NCBI GenBank assembly: GCA_038214295.1
Contig: JBBQSA010000007.1
Coordinates: 23,919 to 87,918 of the forward strand
DNA from: SHZI01 sp038214295
GTDB lineage: Bacteria; Pseudomonadota; Gammaproteobacteria; Steroidobacterales; GCA-2729495
Direction of reading: 5' to 3'
Length of the DNA: 64,000 bases
The notes under the pieces are model-generated. The model had not been told where the DNA came from, made no database searches, and saw nothing but the letters and a program-made list of their open reading frames with translations. Shown in pieces: positions 9,375-16,819 of this stretch. The stretch's first letter is position 1. Each line of letters begins with the position of its first letter. The translations under genes and the position numbers were made by a program.

Positions 9375-9770
9375 TCACGCGACCGCTCTCCGGGCCTTCG
9401 GTGCCCTGGCGGGGCGGCCGGCAGCACGGCCAACCCCCGGCTCCGGCCGGGTGCTGCAGAAGTGATCGTGCAGCAGCCGGACGACATCCATCGCGATGCC
9501 GCTCTCGACCCGGTAGTAGATCGTCTGGGCTGACCGGCGCGTAGTCACCAGTTTCTCCCGGCGCAGCACCCCCAGGTGCTGGGACAACGCGGACTGGGAC
9601 AGGCGCACCAGGCGATTGAGATCGCCCACCGAGAGCTCCCCATCGGCCAGCACACACAGGATCAGGAGCCGATGCTTGTTCGACAAGGCCCTGATGAGCG
9701 TCGCCGCGTCCGCCGCGTGGCGCCGCATGAAACTCGGATCAAGAACCAACTGTGCCGACCGGACCACCAT
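9375..9770 (-). CDS. ArsR/SmtB-family repressor of the SqrR/BigR/YgaV persulfide-sensing type
   Basis: A 131-residue winged-helix regulator. The recognition region is LSQSALSQHLGVLRREKLVTTRR and the wing is TIYYRV. It has no metal-site motif. It does have Cys39 (LLILCVLADGELSVGDL) and Cys105 (LLHDHFC), 66 residues apart, the same spacing as the Cys41/Cys107 pair of Rhodobacter SqrR. In that family, persulfides link the two cysteines and release DNA. It heads the operon with SQR, DUF2892 and the RND pump, and faces the divergent OsmC-like gene across an AT-rich gap. It therefore probably represses both directions until sulfide rises. The basic tail after residue 110 is not conserved. Confidence 0.88.
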   Translation of the reverse strand: MVVRSAQLVLDPSFMRRHAADAATLIRALSNKHRLLILCVLADGELSVGDLNRLVRLSQSALSQHLGVLRREKLVTTRRSAQTIYYRVESGIAMDVVRLLHDHFCSTRPEPGVGRAAGRPARAPKARRAVA

Positions 9771-9880
9771 GCAACCCTTCAGTTATTTCATATTTCTCTA
9801 ATACAGAGCTTTCTAATATACTATCCGCCGACCAGGGATTCAATCCGATGCCCGGCAACTCACCCCGGAGAACGACCACG
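9771..9880. promoter_or_regulatory. AT-rich divergent control region between the SqrR-type regulator and the OsmC-like gene
   Basis: An island of low GC content in otherwise GC-rich DNA. TCTAATA occurs twice on the plus strand, at 9797-9803 and 9812-9818, 15 bp apart. TATACT at 9817-9822 is a good -10 hexamer for the OsmC-like gene. A short TATT/AATA inverted repeat spans 9791-9803. These are candidate operator half-sites for the divergent ArsR-family repressor. The operator assignment is inferred from position and repetition only. Confidence 0.6.
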
Positions 9881-10321
9881 ATGCAGCTCTATCCCCACGT
9901 CTATGCCGCCAGCGCTGCCGGCTTGCCGGCCGGAGCAGTCTCAGTGACCTCGGCAGGCCTGCCGGCGCTCAGTACGGCGCCACCCGCCGAGTTCGACGGG
10001 CCGGGAGACGCCTGGTCGCCGGAGACGCTGCTCATCGCCTCGATCGCCGACTGTTTCCTGCTGACCTTCCGGGGAGTATCCCGGGCCGCGGCCTTTGCCT
10101 GGGAAAGCCTGGGGTGCACCGTCGAAGGAACCCTCGAACGGGAGGGCGGCGTCACGCGGTTCTCGCGGTTTCAGACCCGGGCGACGCTCACTGTCGCGAG
10201 GGGAGCTGACCAGGTGAAAGCACGGGAACTGCTGTCACGCGCCGAGAAGATCTGCCTGGTGGCAAACTCGCTACGGGGCGAGCGCGCCCTGGAAATCACT
10301 ATTGTCGAGGCAACCGGCTAA
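9881..10321 (+). CDS. OsmC-family protein (thiol-dependent peroxidase / persulfide-linked)
   Basis: The start is ATG 9881 with GGAG at 9867-9870; an earlier in-frame ATG at 9848 is possible. It gives 146 residues. The OsmC/Ohr fold is indicated by the first reactive Cys58 (SPETLLIASIADCFLLTFR) and the second, Cys125, in EKICLVANSL, followed by the conserved terminal strand. Family members reduce organic hydroperoxides. Some are induced by sulfane sulfur and may remove persulfides. It is divergent from the persulfide-sensing repressor and probably belongs to its regulon, but it could simply be a general redox protein. Confidence 0.87.
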   Translation: MQLYPHVYAASAAGLPAGAVSVTSAGLPALSTAPPAEFDGPGDAWSPETLLIASIADCFLLTFRGVSRAAAFAWESLGCTVEGTLEREGGVTRFSRFQTRATLTVARGADQVKARELLSRAEKICLVANSLRGERALEITIVEATG

Positions 10322-10329
10322 CCAGCCGG
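10314..10329. terminator. Small hairpin at the convergent ends of the OsmC-like and monooxygenase genes
   Basis: CCGGCT and AGCCGG form a perfect 6-bp stem around a 4-nt AACC loop. The hairpin overlaps the stop codon of the OsmC-like gene and lies just 3' of the convergent monooxygenase gene. No T-run follows on either strand, so intrinsic termination would be weak. Confidence 0.35.
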
Positions 10330-10332
10330 CCC

Positions 10333-11529
10333 TCACGCGGGGTCGGTCATCGTGACCGCGGCAGCCTGGCGGAGCCCGGTGATCATCGAGGTCTCCAGCA
10401 GGTACTCGCGGGCACGCACCGGATCGGCGGCGGTGGCCTGGAGTTCGGCCAGCGCCAGGCGGCGGCGCTCCGGGTCGTGCTCCTGCATGCGGCTCCGATT
10501 GCGGTGCGCCTGGCCGAGAATCTGCTCCTCCGCGACCGGCCGGCGCTGGCGCGTGTACAGGTCCAGCAGTTCATCGGGGGCGCCCTGCCACACCTGCGCC
10601 AGCTTCTCGCACAGGCTGAACGCGTCGTGCAACCCGCCGTTCATGCCCATCCCGCCGCTCGGACTGTTGAGGTGTGCGGCATCACCAGCCAGGAGCACCC
10701 GGCCTGCACGGTACTCCCGCACGATCCGCTGGTGGATGCGATACGGACGGACCTCGGTCACGGGATAGGCCCGGGGGCCCGGGATGATCCGCTGCAGCTT
10801 GGCCTCGATCGCCGCGGGCCGCAGCGCTTCCTCGATGCTTTCTTCAGAATCGGCATACAGGCTGACGCGCCACAGACGCGGGAGTCGCAGCAGGGTGAAG
10901 GTGCCCTCCGGCGCCCAGCAGTAACTGACGTTGGACAGTCCCTCGAGGCGCGCCTCGAACGGGAAGGTCGTGGTCACGAGGAGCGTGGTTTCCGGGTACG
11001 TGGTGCCCTGAAGCTCGAGGCCGATAGCGCCACGGACCGTGCTCTTTGCGCCATCCGCGCCAATGAGCCAGGCCGCCTCCAGCCAGTCATTGGTCCCCTG
11101 CAGGCGGACGGCCACGCCGTCGCCCTGTTGCCGCACGTCGTCGACGGTGACACCCCGGCGCACGTGGCAGCCCTGGCCGGCGAGCTGCGCTTCGAGCAGC
11201 TCGCAGTACACCTGCTGCTCGCACTGCAGACGGTAGGGATGGCGCGTGTCCTCGCCGAGGATGCCGAGATCGAACACTGCGCGCTCCCCGGAGGGGTGCA
11301 TGCGCACCTGCCAGGTCGGTGACACGAGGCCGCGCGCGGCGAGCGGCCCGGTGAGGCCCAGTGTGTCAATGAGATCCAGCGTGGGCGGGTGCCAGGTGGA
11401 GGCACGCAGGTCCCGGGCGCGCTCCCCGGTGGCCTCCAGCACGAGCACCGGGATGTTTGCCCGACGGAGCAGCGCCGCGCAGGTGAGCCCGACGGGCCCT
11501 GCGCCCACGATGATGACGCCCTCTGCCAC
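10333..11529 (-). CDS. FAD-dependent aromatic-ring-hydroxylase-type monooxygenase
   Basis: GTG 11529 is chosen because a GGGGAG site ends 5 nt before it; an in-frame GTG at 11535 would overlap that site. It gives 398 residues. The N-terminal FAD dinucleotide motif VIIVGAGPVGLTCAALLRR, the middle DG motif LIGADGAKSTVRGAIG and the GD motif VLLAGDAAHLNSPSGGMGMN identify the group A flavoprotein monooxygenases (PHBH/UbiH/PheA family). These use NAD(P)H and O2 to hydroxylate aromatic or related substrates. The divergent MFS carrier and a nearby dienelactone hydrolase suggest degradation of an aromatic acid; the substrate is not predictable. Confidence 0.88.
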   Translation of the reverse strand: MAEGVIIVGAGPVGLTCAALLRRANIPVLVLEATGERARDLRASTWHPPTLDLIDTLGLTGPLAARGLVSPTWQVRMHPSGERAVFDLGILGEDTRHPYRLQCEQQVYCELLEAQLAGQGCHVRRGVTVDDVRQQGDGVAVRLQGTNDWLEAAWLIGADGAKSTVRGAIGLELQGTTYPETTLLVTTTFPFEARLEGLSNVSYCWAPEGTFTLLRLPRLWRVSLYADSEESIEEALRPAAIEAKLQRIIPGPRAYPVTEVRPYRIHQRIVREYRAGRVLLAGDAAHLNSPSGGMGMNGGLHDAFSLCEKLAQVWQGAPDELLDLYTRQRRPVAEEQILGQAHRNRSRMQEHDPERRRLALAELQATAADPVRAREYLLETSMITGLRQAAAVTMTDPA

Positions 11530-11620
11530 CCGCACTCCCCGGATTGAACCTTAAGGCATCTTAGGCCGCCTTCCGGCACTGGCGCCATGATGCGATCATC
11601 CGCCGGGGGATGCGAGGCAG

Positions 11621-13000
11621 ATGACGCAGCAATCGGATGCGAAGCCGCCGGGCCACGGCTGGTGGACGCAGAAGCGCTGGTGGGTGGCCATCATGCTCTG
11701 CGCAGTCACCACGATCGGCTACGTCGACCGCAACGCGCTGTCAGTCGCGGCGCCACTGATCCGTCGCGAGTTCGGCCTCAGCAACGAGCAGTACGGGGAA
11801 ATCGGCTTCGCGTTCCTGATCGCCTACGGTGTCGGGCAACTGCTGCTCGGGCCGCTCATCGACCGTCTCGGCAGCAAGCGGGCCCTGCGGCTTGCGGTGC
11901 TCTGGTGGAGCGTGGCCGCGATGCTGCACGCCCTGGGCCGGAGCGTCACGGGCTTCTTCGCGGCCCGGGCCTTCCTCGGCATCACCGAGGCGGTGAACTT
12001 TCCCGGCGCCTACAAGGTGATTGCCCAGTGGTTTCCGGCCAGCGAGCGCAGCCTCGCGAGCGGCTTCATCACTGCCGGGACCGGCCTGGGGTCGATCCTC
12101 GCGCCACCGCTGGTCGCCTTCCTGATCATCACCTTTGACGGTCTGCACGCCGCGGGGATGTCCCCGGTGCACGGCTGGCAGGCTGCGTTCATCGTTCCCG
12201 GCTCACTGGGCTTCGCCTGGGTGTGGCTCTGGCAGCGGTACTTTCACCTTCCCCGGGACCACCCGCGCATCAGTCCGGAGGAACTCGCTCTCGTGACCGC
12301 GGACGGCCCGCCGCCGGGGGATATCGTGAGGGTCAACGGATCCTGGCGGGCTGAATTGCCGGCCTACTTCCGCCAGCTTGGCCACTGGTTCCGGTACCGG
12401 GAGGTCTGGGGACTGGCGCTTGCACGCTTCCTGGGCGACGGCGCCTTCTACTTCTTCGCCTTCTGGATCCCGAACTACCTGAGCGACGTCCGCGGCTTCG
12501 GCCTGGGCGAAATCGCGCTTGGCGCGGCCATCCCCTTCCTGTTCGCGGACGCCGGCGCCCTGTTCGGCGGCTGGCTCGGGCAGCGGCTCATCCGCGGCGG
12601 CTGGAGCGTGGACCGCTCGCGGAAGACGATGATCTGGACAGGGGCCCTGCTGGTGCCGCTGGCGCTGCCGGCGGTCTACGTGGATTCGCCGGTGCTCGCG
12701 GTGGTGTGCATGGGACTCGGGATCTTCGCGATCCAGCTGAAGTCGTCCTCCATGTTCCCGTTGCCGGCCGACCTGATCCCGGCCCGGGCAGTGGCCACCG
12801 TGTGGGGCGCGAGCGGCGCGGTGGGCAGCCTCGCTGCCGCGCTTTCCCAGCCGCTGATCGGCTGGACCATCGATCACTACTCCTACGAGCCGGTGTTCGT
12901 CGCCGTTTCCCTGCTGCACGTCGCGTCGGCGACGGTCATCGCGCTGTTCATCCGCCGGGTCGAACCCGTGCGCCTGAAGCCCGGTTACGTCCCGGCGTAG
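11621..13000 (+). CDS. MFS transporter, anion:cation symporter (ACS) type
   Basis: A 459-residue protein with 12 predicted membrane helices. An early motif, TIGYVDRNALSVAAPLIRREFGLSNEQYG, is typical of ACS-family hexuronate, galactonate and phthalate importers. The loop 2-3 motif is GPLIDRLGSKRALRLA, and FFAARAFLGITEAVNFPG lies in the first half. A GAGG site precedes ATG 11621. It likely imports an organic acid with protons across the inner membrane. It is divergent from the flavin monooxygenase and overlaps the dienelactone hydrolase gene tail-to-tail by 16 bp. Confidence 0.9.
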   Translation: MTQQSDAKPPGHGWWTQKRWWVAIMLCAVTTIGYVDRNALSVAAPLIRREFGLSNEQYGEIGFAFLIAYGVGQLLLGPLIDRLGSKRALRLAVLWWSVAAMLHALGRSVTGFFAARAFLGITEAVNFPGAYKVIAQWFPASERSLASGFITAGTGLGSILAPPLVAFLIITFDGLHAAGMSPVHGWQAAFIVPGSLGFAWVWLWQRYFHLPRDHPRISPEELALVTADGPPPGDIVRVNGSWRAELPAYFRQLGHWFRYREVWGLALARFLGDGAFYFFAFWIPNYLSDVRGFGLGEIALGAAIPFLFADAGALFGGWLGQRLIRGGWSVDRSRKTMIWTGALLVPLALPAVYVDSPVLAVVCMGLGIFAIQLKSSSMFPLPADLIPARAVATVWGASGAVGSLAAALSQPLIGWTIDHYSYEPVFVAVSLLHVASATVIALFIRRVEPVRLKPGYVPA

Positions 13001-13653
13001 CGGTCCAGGAATTCCAGGGTCCGCTGCTCGGCGAGCGCGGTAGCCGCCGGGTGATGACTCTCCCGGTCGTCGCAGGCAAAGCCGTGATCGGCGCCCGCGT
13101 AGATATGGAACACGCCAGTCGGGTCGGCCTTGCGGATCTGGTCGATCGTGGCCGGCGGAATGAAGGCGTCCTTCCCGCCGAAGTGATAGAGCACGGGGAT
13201 CTTCGGCGACATGCGGCTCGCGAGCCGGCCGATACCGCTGCCGTAGTGGGAGACCGCGCAGGCGAACTCCAGCTGGCACGCCGCCAGGTACGCGACTGTG
13301 CCGCCCCAGCAGTAGCCGGTGATCGCCGTCTTGCCTGCAGCGGCCACCTCCAGCCGGGCCGCCTCCACATCCGCGAGGATCTGCTCATCGGGTATGGACA
13401 TGGCGAGCTTGCCACCCCGCTGGAACTCCCCGTAGCCGAGCTGCGCCTCGCGCTCCTTGCGGTCGAACATCGCGGGCAGGATCGCGACGTAGCCGGCGGC
13501 GGCGAAGCGCTCCGTGCAGCGCTTCATCTGCTCCGTCATGCCAAAGATTTCCTGGATGATGACGAGGCCGCCCTTCGGCTTGCCCGCCGGCATGGCCTTC
13601 CACGCGGCCAGCTTGTGGCCGTCGGCGGCGGTGAGTTCGATCAGTGTGCCCAT
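12985..13653 (-). CDS. Dienelactone hydrolase family protein
   Basis: The start is ATG 13653 with GGGGAG upstream; 222 residues. It is an alpha/beta hydrolase with the family's Cys-His-Asp triad: Cys115 in GYCWGG, Asp162 in GGKDAFIPP and His190 in GADHGF. The helper Glu is in IIQEIFG (residue 35). It opens dienelactones from chlorinated or modified-ortho aromatic pathways, though many homologs act on unknown esters. The start codon lies about 14 nt beyond the mature 3' end of RNase P RNA on the same strand, with no terminator between them, so read-through from rnpB is likely. Confidence 0.92.
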   Translation of the reverse strand: MGTLIELTAADGHKLAAWKAMPAGKPKGGLVIIQEIFGMTEQMKRCTERFAAAGYVAILPAMFDRKEREAQLGYGEFQRGGKLAMSIPDEQILADVEAARLEVAAAGKTAITGYCWGGTVAYLAACQLEFACAVSHYGSGIGRLASRMSPKIPVLYHFGGKDAFIPPATIDQIRKADPTGVFHIYAGADHGFACDDRESHHPAATALAEQRTLEFLDRYAGT

Positions 13654-13667
13654 GGTTTCTCCCCAGA

Positions 13668-14050
13668 AGGTGCGAGTCGGCCGATAAGCCGGGTTCTGTC
13701 GAGGGCAATCATTCATCTGGGACCGCTGTCACCAGCGGCCTCAAGCAACCTACCCGGAAGCCCGCGGGGCGACGGTGCGTCCCTTGCGGGACGCTGCTTC
13801 CCTATTTGGTCTTGCTCCGGGTGGGGTTTACCTATGCCGCGGAGTGTTGCCACCCGCGCGGTGCGCTCTTACCGCACCTTTTCACCCTTACCGTGACGAC
13901 CGGGACTGGCCCGGGCGCCCTTAGGCGGTTATTTTCTGTGGCACTTTCCGTAGGCTCGCGCCTCCCAGGCGTTACCTGGCACCCTGCCCGCCGGAGCCCG
14001 GACTTTCCTCCCGCGTGCAAGCACGCGAGCGATTGCCTGGCCGACTCGCG
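13668..14050 (-). ncRNA. rnpB: RNase P RNA, bacterial class A
   Basis: About 383 nt, the catalytic RNA that matures tRNA 5' ends. Reading the minus strand, it begins GAGTCGGCCAGGCAATCGC. It contains the near-universal GAGGAAAGTCCGGGCTCC (complement of 13993-14010). It ends with the conserved P4/3' block around AGATGAATGATTGCC and CAGAACCCGGCTTATCGG (complement of 13685-13718), then GCCGACTC, which pairs with the 5' end. Exact ends are estimated from E. coli M1 RNA. It fills what would otherwise be a 450-bp gap. Confidence 0.97.
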
Positions 14051-14056
14051 GGGGCA

Positions 14057-14085
14057 GTATAGGCCCATCGCGACTGGGCAGGTTT
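14057..14085 (-). promoter_or_regulatory. Candidate rnpB promoter
   Basis: On the minus strand, TATACT (complement of 14057-14062) stands 6-7 nt before the expected 5' end of RNase P RNA, an ideal -10 position. The region 17 bp further upstream reads AACCTG, a poor match to TTGACA. Confidence 0.6.
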
Positions 14086-14101
14086 CCGGCGCGCGTGTTT
14101 G

Positions 14102-14746
14102 TTACGGGGCCTGGCCGGACTTGGGACTGTAGGGCCCATAGGGCAGGCCCCGGCCCGGGGCGTAGAAGAGGTTGGCGTTGGCCGCCCGACTGACGTTGTG
14201 GGCCGCGTCGGTGCCCGTGTTGATCGCCTGGGTGACGGCGGCGGCCACCAGGTCGGCCAGCAGGCTGCCGGAGCCGTTCGAGCCCTGCTGGGCCATCCCA
14301 GTGCCTTCCCAGAGGAGCGTGCCCGTGCGGGTATCCACGAGGCTGGCCTTCACCCGGACGATGGCGGTCGTGCTGACCAGCTGGAACTTGCTGCCGTACT
14401 CGATCAGTGTCGGAAAGAGCACGGCGTCCGCGCCGGTCAGCTCAACGAGCTTGTTGAGGGGCACCTGGTGCATCTCGCCGGCCGTGGGCAGGCCGTTTTC
14501 CTTGAAGAACTGATCGACCACGGCCACGGGGAACACGTAGTAGCCGAGCTCGGCCAGCGGCCGGCTGACTGTGGAGAGGTAACCATAGGTACCTTCCACC
14601 GTCGTGCTTTCGTTCAGGGGCGGCACGACGAGTATGGACCGGGGCGGATGCAGGCGGTACGCCGAGTAGTCGTAGGGCTGGGAGGTCACGCAGCCGGTCA
14701 GCGCGAGCGCCAGCACAACCAGCGGCAGAAGTGCGGACCGGGCCAT
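14102..14746 (-). CDS. DUF799 / GNA1162-family lipoprotein
   Basis: ATG 14746 overlaps the stop of the DUF4810 gene as TGATG; a GTG two codons' worth upstream (14749) is less likely. 214 residues. A lipoprotein signal ends at Cys19 (LVVLALALTGC). The body (RSILVVPPLNESTTVEGTYGYLSTVSRPLAELGYYVFPVAVVDQFF) matches Neisseria GNA1162, whose fold resembles TolB/LpoB-like alpha/beta lipoproteins. It is the third gene of a CsgG-DUF4810-DUF799 operon. Family function is unproven; a cell-envelope transport or assembly role is inferred. Confidence 0.86.
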   Translation of the reverse strand: MARSALLPLVVLALALTGCVTSQPYDYSAYRLHPPRSILVVPPLNESTTVEGTYGYLSTVSRPLAELGYYVFPVAVVDQFFKENGLPTAGEMHQVPLNKLVELTGADAVLFPTLIEYGSKFQLVSTTAIVRVKASLVDTRTGTLLWEGTGMAQQGSNGSGSLLADLVAAAVTQAINTGTDAAHNVSRAANANLFYAPGRGLPYGPYSPKSGQAP

Positions 14747-15096
14747 CACGGGCGTTTCAGGTTCGCCATGAGGCGATCGACGAACACGGCTGATTCGGGA
14801 TACTCGGCCTTCTCCGTCCGCAGCTGCTGCTCGGCCTGGTCAAGGCGCCCGAGCTGGTAGTAGACATAGCCGAGTTGCGCGTGCCAGCCGGGCGGCATAC
14901 GGCGGTTGGCGGCCCGGGCGACCTGGTAATCCTTTTCCATGCCCTCGGCCTGGCGCTCCGGCGGCATGTCTCCCGGCCGCGCGTAGGAGAGGTAGATCTG
15001 GTCCTCGTAGCCGCCCCAGGAATACTGCTCGGAGACACTGGCGCAGCCGGCGGCCAGGACCAGCAGCGCGACAGGCAGGAGGCGGATCATCGGCAT
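14746..15096 (-). CDS. DUF4810 domain lipoprotein
   Basis: The start is ATG 15096 (an ATG at 15090 is equally possible); 116 residues. The signal peptide ends at lipobox Cys18 (LVLAAGC). The remainder contains SVSEQYSWGGYEDQIYLSY and a TPR-like helix pair (GWHAQLGYVYYQLGRLDQAEQQLRTEKAEYPES). It sits between the CsgG-like gene (13-bp gap) and the DUF799 gene (TGATG overlap), a conserved trio. The molecular function is unknown. Confidence 0.84.
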   Translation of the reverse strand: MPMIRLLPVALLVLAAGCASVSEQYSWGGYEDQIYLSYARPGDMPPERQAEGMEKDYQVARAANRRMPPGWHAQLGYVYYQLGRLDQAEQQLRTEKAEYPESAVFVDRLMANLKRP

Positions 15097-15109
15097 CCGG
15101 CCCGTCTGC

Positions 15110-15805
15110 TCAGCCGCCAACCCGCCAGCGGCCCTGCTCGAGGCCCTCGACGAGCCGGTCGATCGCTTCCCGGAGCGCGAGGTCCAGGACCTTGCCGTTG
15201 AGGGTGGAGTCGTAGCCGGCGGTACCGCCAAAGCCGACGACTTCCCGGTTGCTGAGCGCGTACTCGCCAGCGCCCTGCACGGAATAGATCACCTCCGAGG
15301 TGAGGACGTTGACGACATTCAGCGTCACCTTGGAGTAGGCGACCTGCGTCTTGCCGCTGCCGAGGATACCGAAGAGCTGCCGGTCGCCCGTCTCCTTGCG
15401 GCCGAACTCCACGACGTCACCGGTGATGACGATGTCGGCGCCCTTGATGTTCTGCTGGGCCTTCTTCAGCCCGGCTTCGCGGGCCAGTTCGTCCATGTTT
15501 TCCCGGTCGACCACGTTGAAACGCCCGGTCTCCTGGAGATGGCCGATGAGAATAGTCTTCGCCTGGCCACCCAGCCGGTCCACGCCGTCCGAGAACAGGC
15601 CGCGCATGTAGGTGGAGCGGTTGTCGAATTTGCCCACCACGAGCGCACTCTTCGGACCGGAGTAGGCGGTGGCAGTGGCCGCCGCAGCGGGCTTCTGGGC
15701 CTCGATCGCGCGGGACGACTCGGTTGCGCACCCGCCCGCAGCCAGCAGGGCCGCAAGGGCCAAGGCTGTGCCGGGCAGGAAGCGCCGCAGTGATGAATGG
15801 ATCAT
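15110..15805 (-). CDS. CsgG/HfaB-family lipoprotein
   Basis: A 231-residue protein with a lipoprotein signal ending at Cys26 (ALLAAGGC). The CsgG core is visible: SALVVGKFDNRSTYMRGLFSDGVDRL, then TGRFNVVDRENMDELAREA, GADIVITGDVVEFGRKE and a C-terminal helix (REAIDRLVEGLEQGRW). CsgG itself is the curli secretion pore; family members in this trio have no curlin genes nearby. It is the first gene of the minus-strand trio. An outer-membrane envelope role is inferred from homology only. Confidence 0.87.
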   Translation of the reverse strand: MIHSSLRRFLPGTALALAALLAAGGCATESSRAIEAQKPAAAATATAYSGPKSALVVGKFDNRSTYMRGLFSDGVDRLGGQAKTILIGHLQETGRFNVVDRENMDELAREAGLKKAQQNIKGADIVITGDVVEFGRKETGDRQLFGILGSGKTQVAYSKVTLNVVNVLTSEVIYSVQGAGEYALSNREVVGFGGTAGYDSTLNGKVLDLALREAIDRLVEGLEQGRWRVGG

Positions 15806-15916
15806 GGGAATTCAGGGCCTCGCTGAGGTGCGTACTGGCCACAGCATATAACTGATCAGGAAGGAATGGGGATTTCCGGAGCCCCGCAGATCCCGCGCGC
15901 GCAGCCAGCGGAAAGC

Positions 15917-16819
15917 TCAGGTCTCCGGCAGGTCCCGGCCGCTGGCGAGGCGGTAGGCTGCTTTCCGCGGGGCGCCGGTGATCTTTGCCGCCAGGCCCGC
16001 CGCCTGGGCTGCCGGCAGTTCCACCGCCAGGATCCTGACCACCCGCGCCAGTTCGGCGTCATCGACGGGCGCCGCCGCGGGGATCCCGGCGACGAGCCAG
16101 GTGCATTCGCCCCGGTCGCCGCCGGGATCCGCGAGCAGGCCGGCGCGCACCTCGGCGAGGCTGCCCCGGTAGATGGTCTCGTGCAGCTTGGTCAGCTCGC
16201 GCCCCACGGCCGCCGCCCGTTCCGGGCCGAAGGCAGTCGCGGCGTCGGCGAGCGTGTCGGCCAGCCGGTTCGCCGACTCGTAGAACACCAGCGTCTCACC
16301 CCGGCTTGCGAGCTCGCGCAGGCGGGCGAGGCGGGCGGCGGAACGGGCCGGCAGGAAACCCTCGAAGAAGAACCGGTCGCTGGGCAGGCCCGCCACCGAC
16401 AGCGCGGCAATCGCGGCGCAGGGCCCGGGGACGGGACTGACCGGCAGGTCCGCCGCGCGCGCCGCCGCCAGCAGACGGTAGCCGGGGTCACTCACGAGCG
16501 GCGTGCCGGCGTCGGTCACCAGGGCCACGCTGTCGCCGGCGCGCAGCCGCTGCAGGATCTCGTCGACCCGCGCCTCCTCGTTGTGCTCGTGCAGGGACAG
16601 CAAGCGGGCGCTCACGCCGACCCGGGTTAGCAATTGCCCGGCGTGCCGCGTATCCTCGGCGGCGACGAGCGCGACGCGGCCCAGAACCTCGCGCGCCCGC
16701 GGACTCAGGTCGCCCATGTTGCCAATCGGCGTAGCCACCACATACAGCGTTCCCTGCCGCAGGCCTTCCCGGCCTGGTGTGTCGCCGGTGCCCGGCGTGC
16801 TGCTCGCGATGCTGCTCAT
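15917..16819 (-). CDS. rsmI: 16S rRNA (cytidine-1402-2'-O)-methyltransferase
   Basis: About 300 residues from ATG 16819 (MSSIAS); ATG 16828 is an alternative, and no convincing ribosome site marks either. The SAM-dependent tetrapyrrole-methylase-like fold is shown by LYVVATPIGNMGDLSPRA at the N-terminus, then VAAEDTRHAGQLL, LHEHNE, VTDAGTPLVSDPGYRL, VPGPCAAIAALSVAGLPSDRFFFEGFLP and a FYESANRL segment. It methylates the ribose of C1402 in 16S rRNA. Its 5' end overlaps that of the divergent lpoA gene. Confidence 0.94.
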   Translation of the reverse strand: MSSIASSTPGTGDTPGREGLRQGTLYVVATPIGNMGDLSPRAREVLGRVALVAAEDTRHAGQLLTRVGVSARLLSLHEHNEEARVDEILQRLRAGDSVALVTDAGTPLVSDPGYRLLAAARAADLPVSPVPGPCAAIAALSVAGLPSDRFFFEGFLPARSAARLARLRELASRGETLVFYESANRLADTLADAATAFGPERAAAVGRELTKLHETIYRGSLAEVRAGLLADPGGDRGECTWLVAGIPAAAPVDDAELARVVRILAVELPAAQAAGLAAKITGAPRKAAYRLASGRDLPET

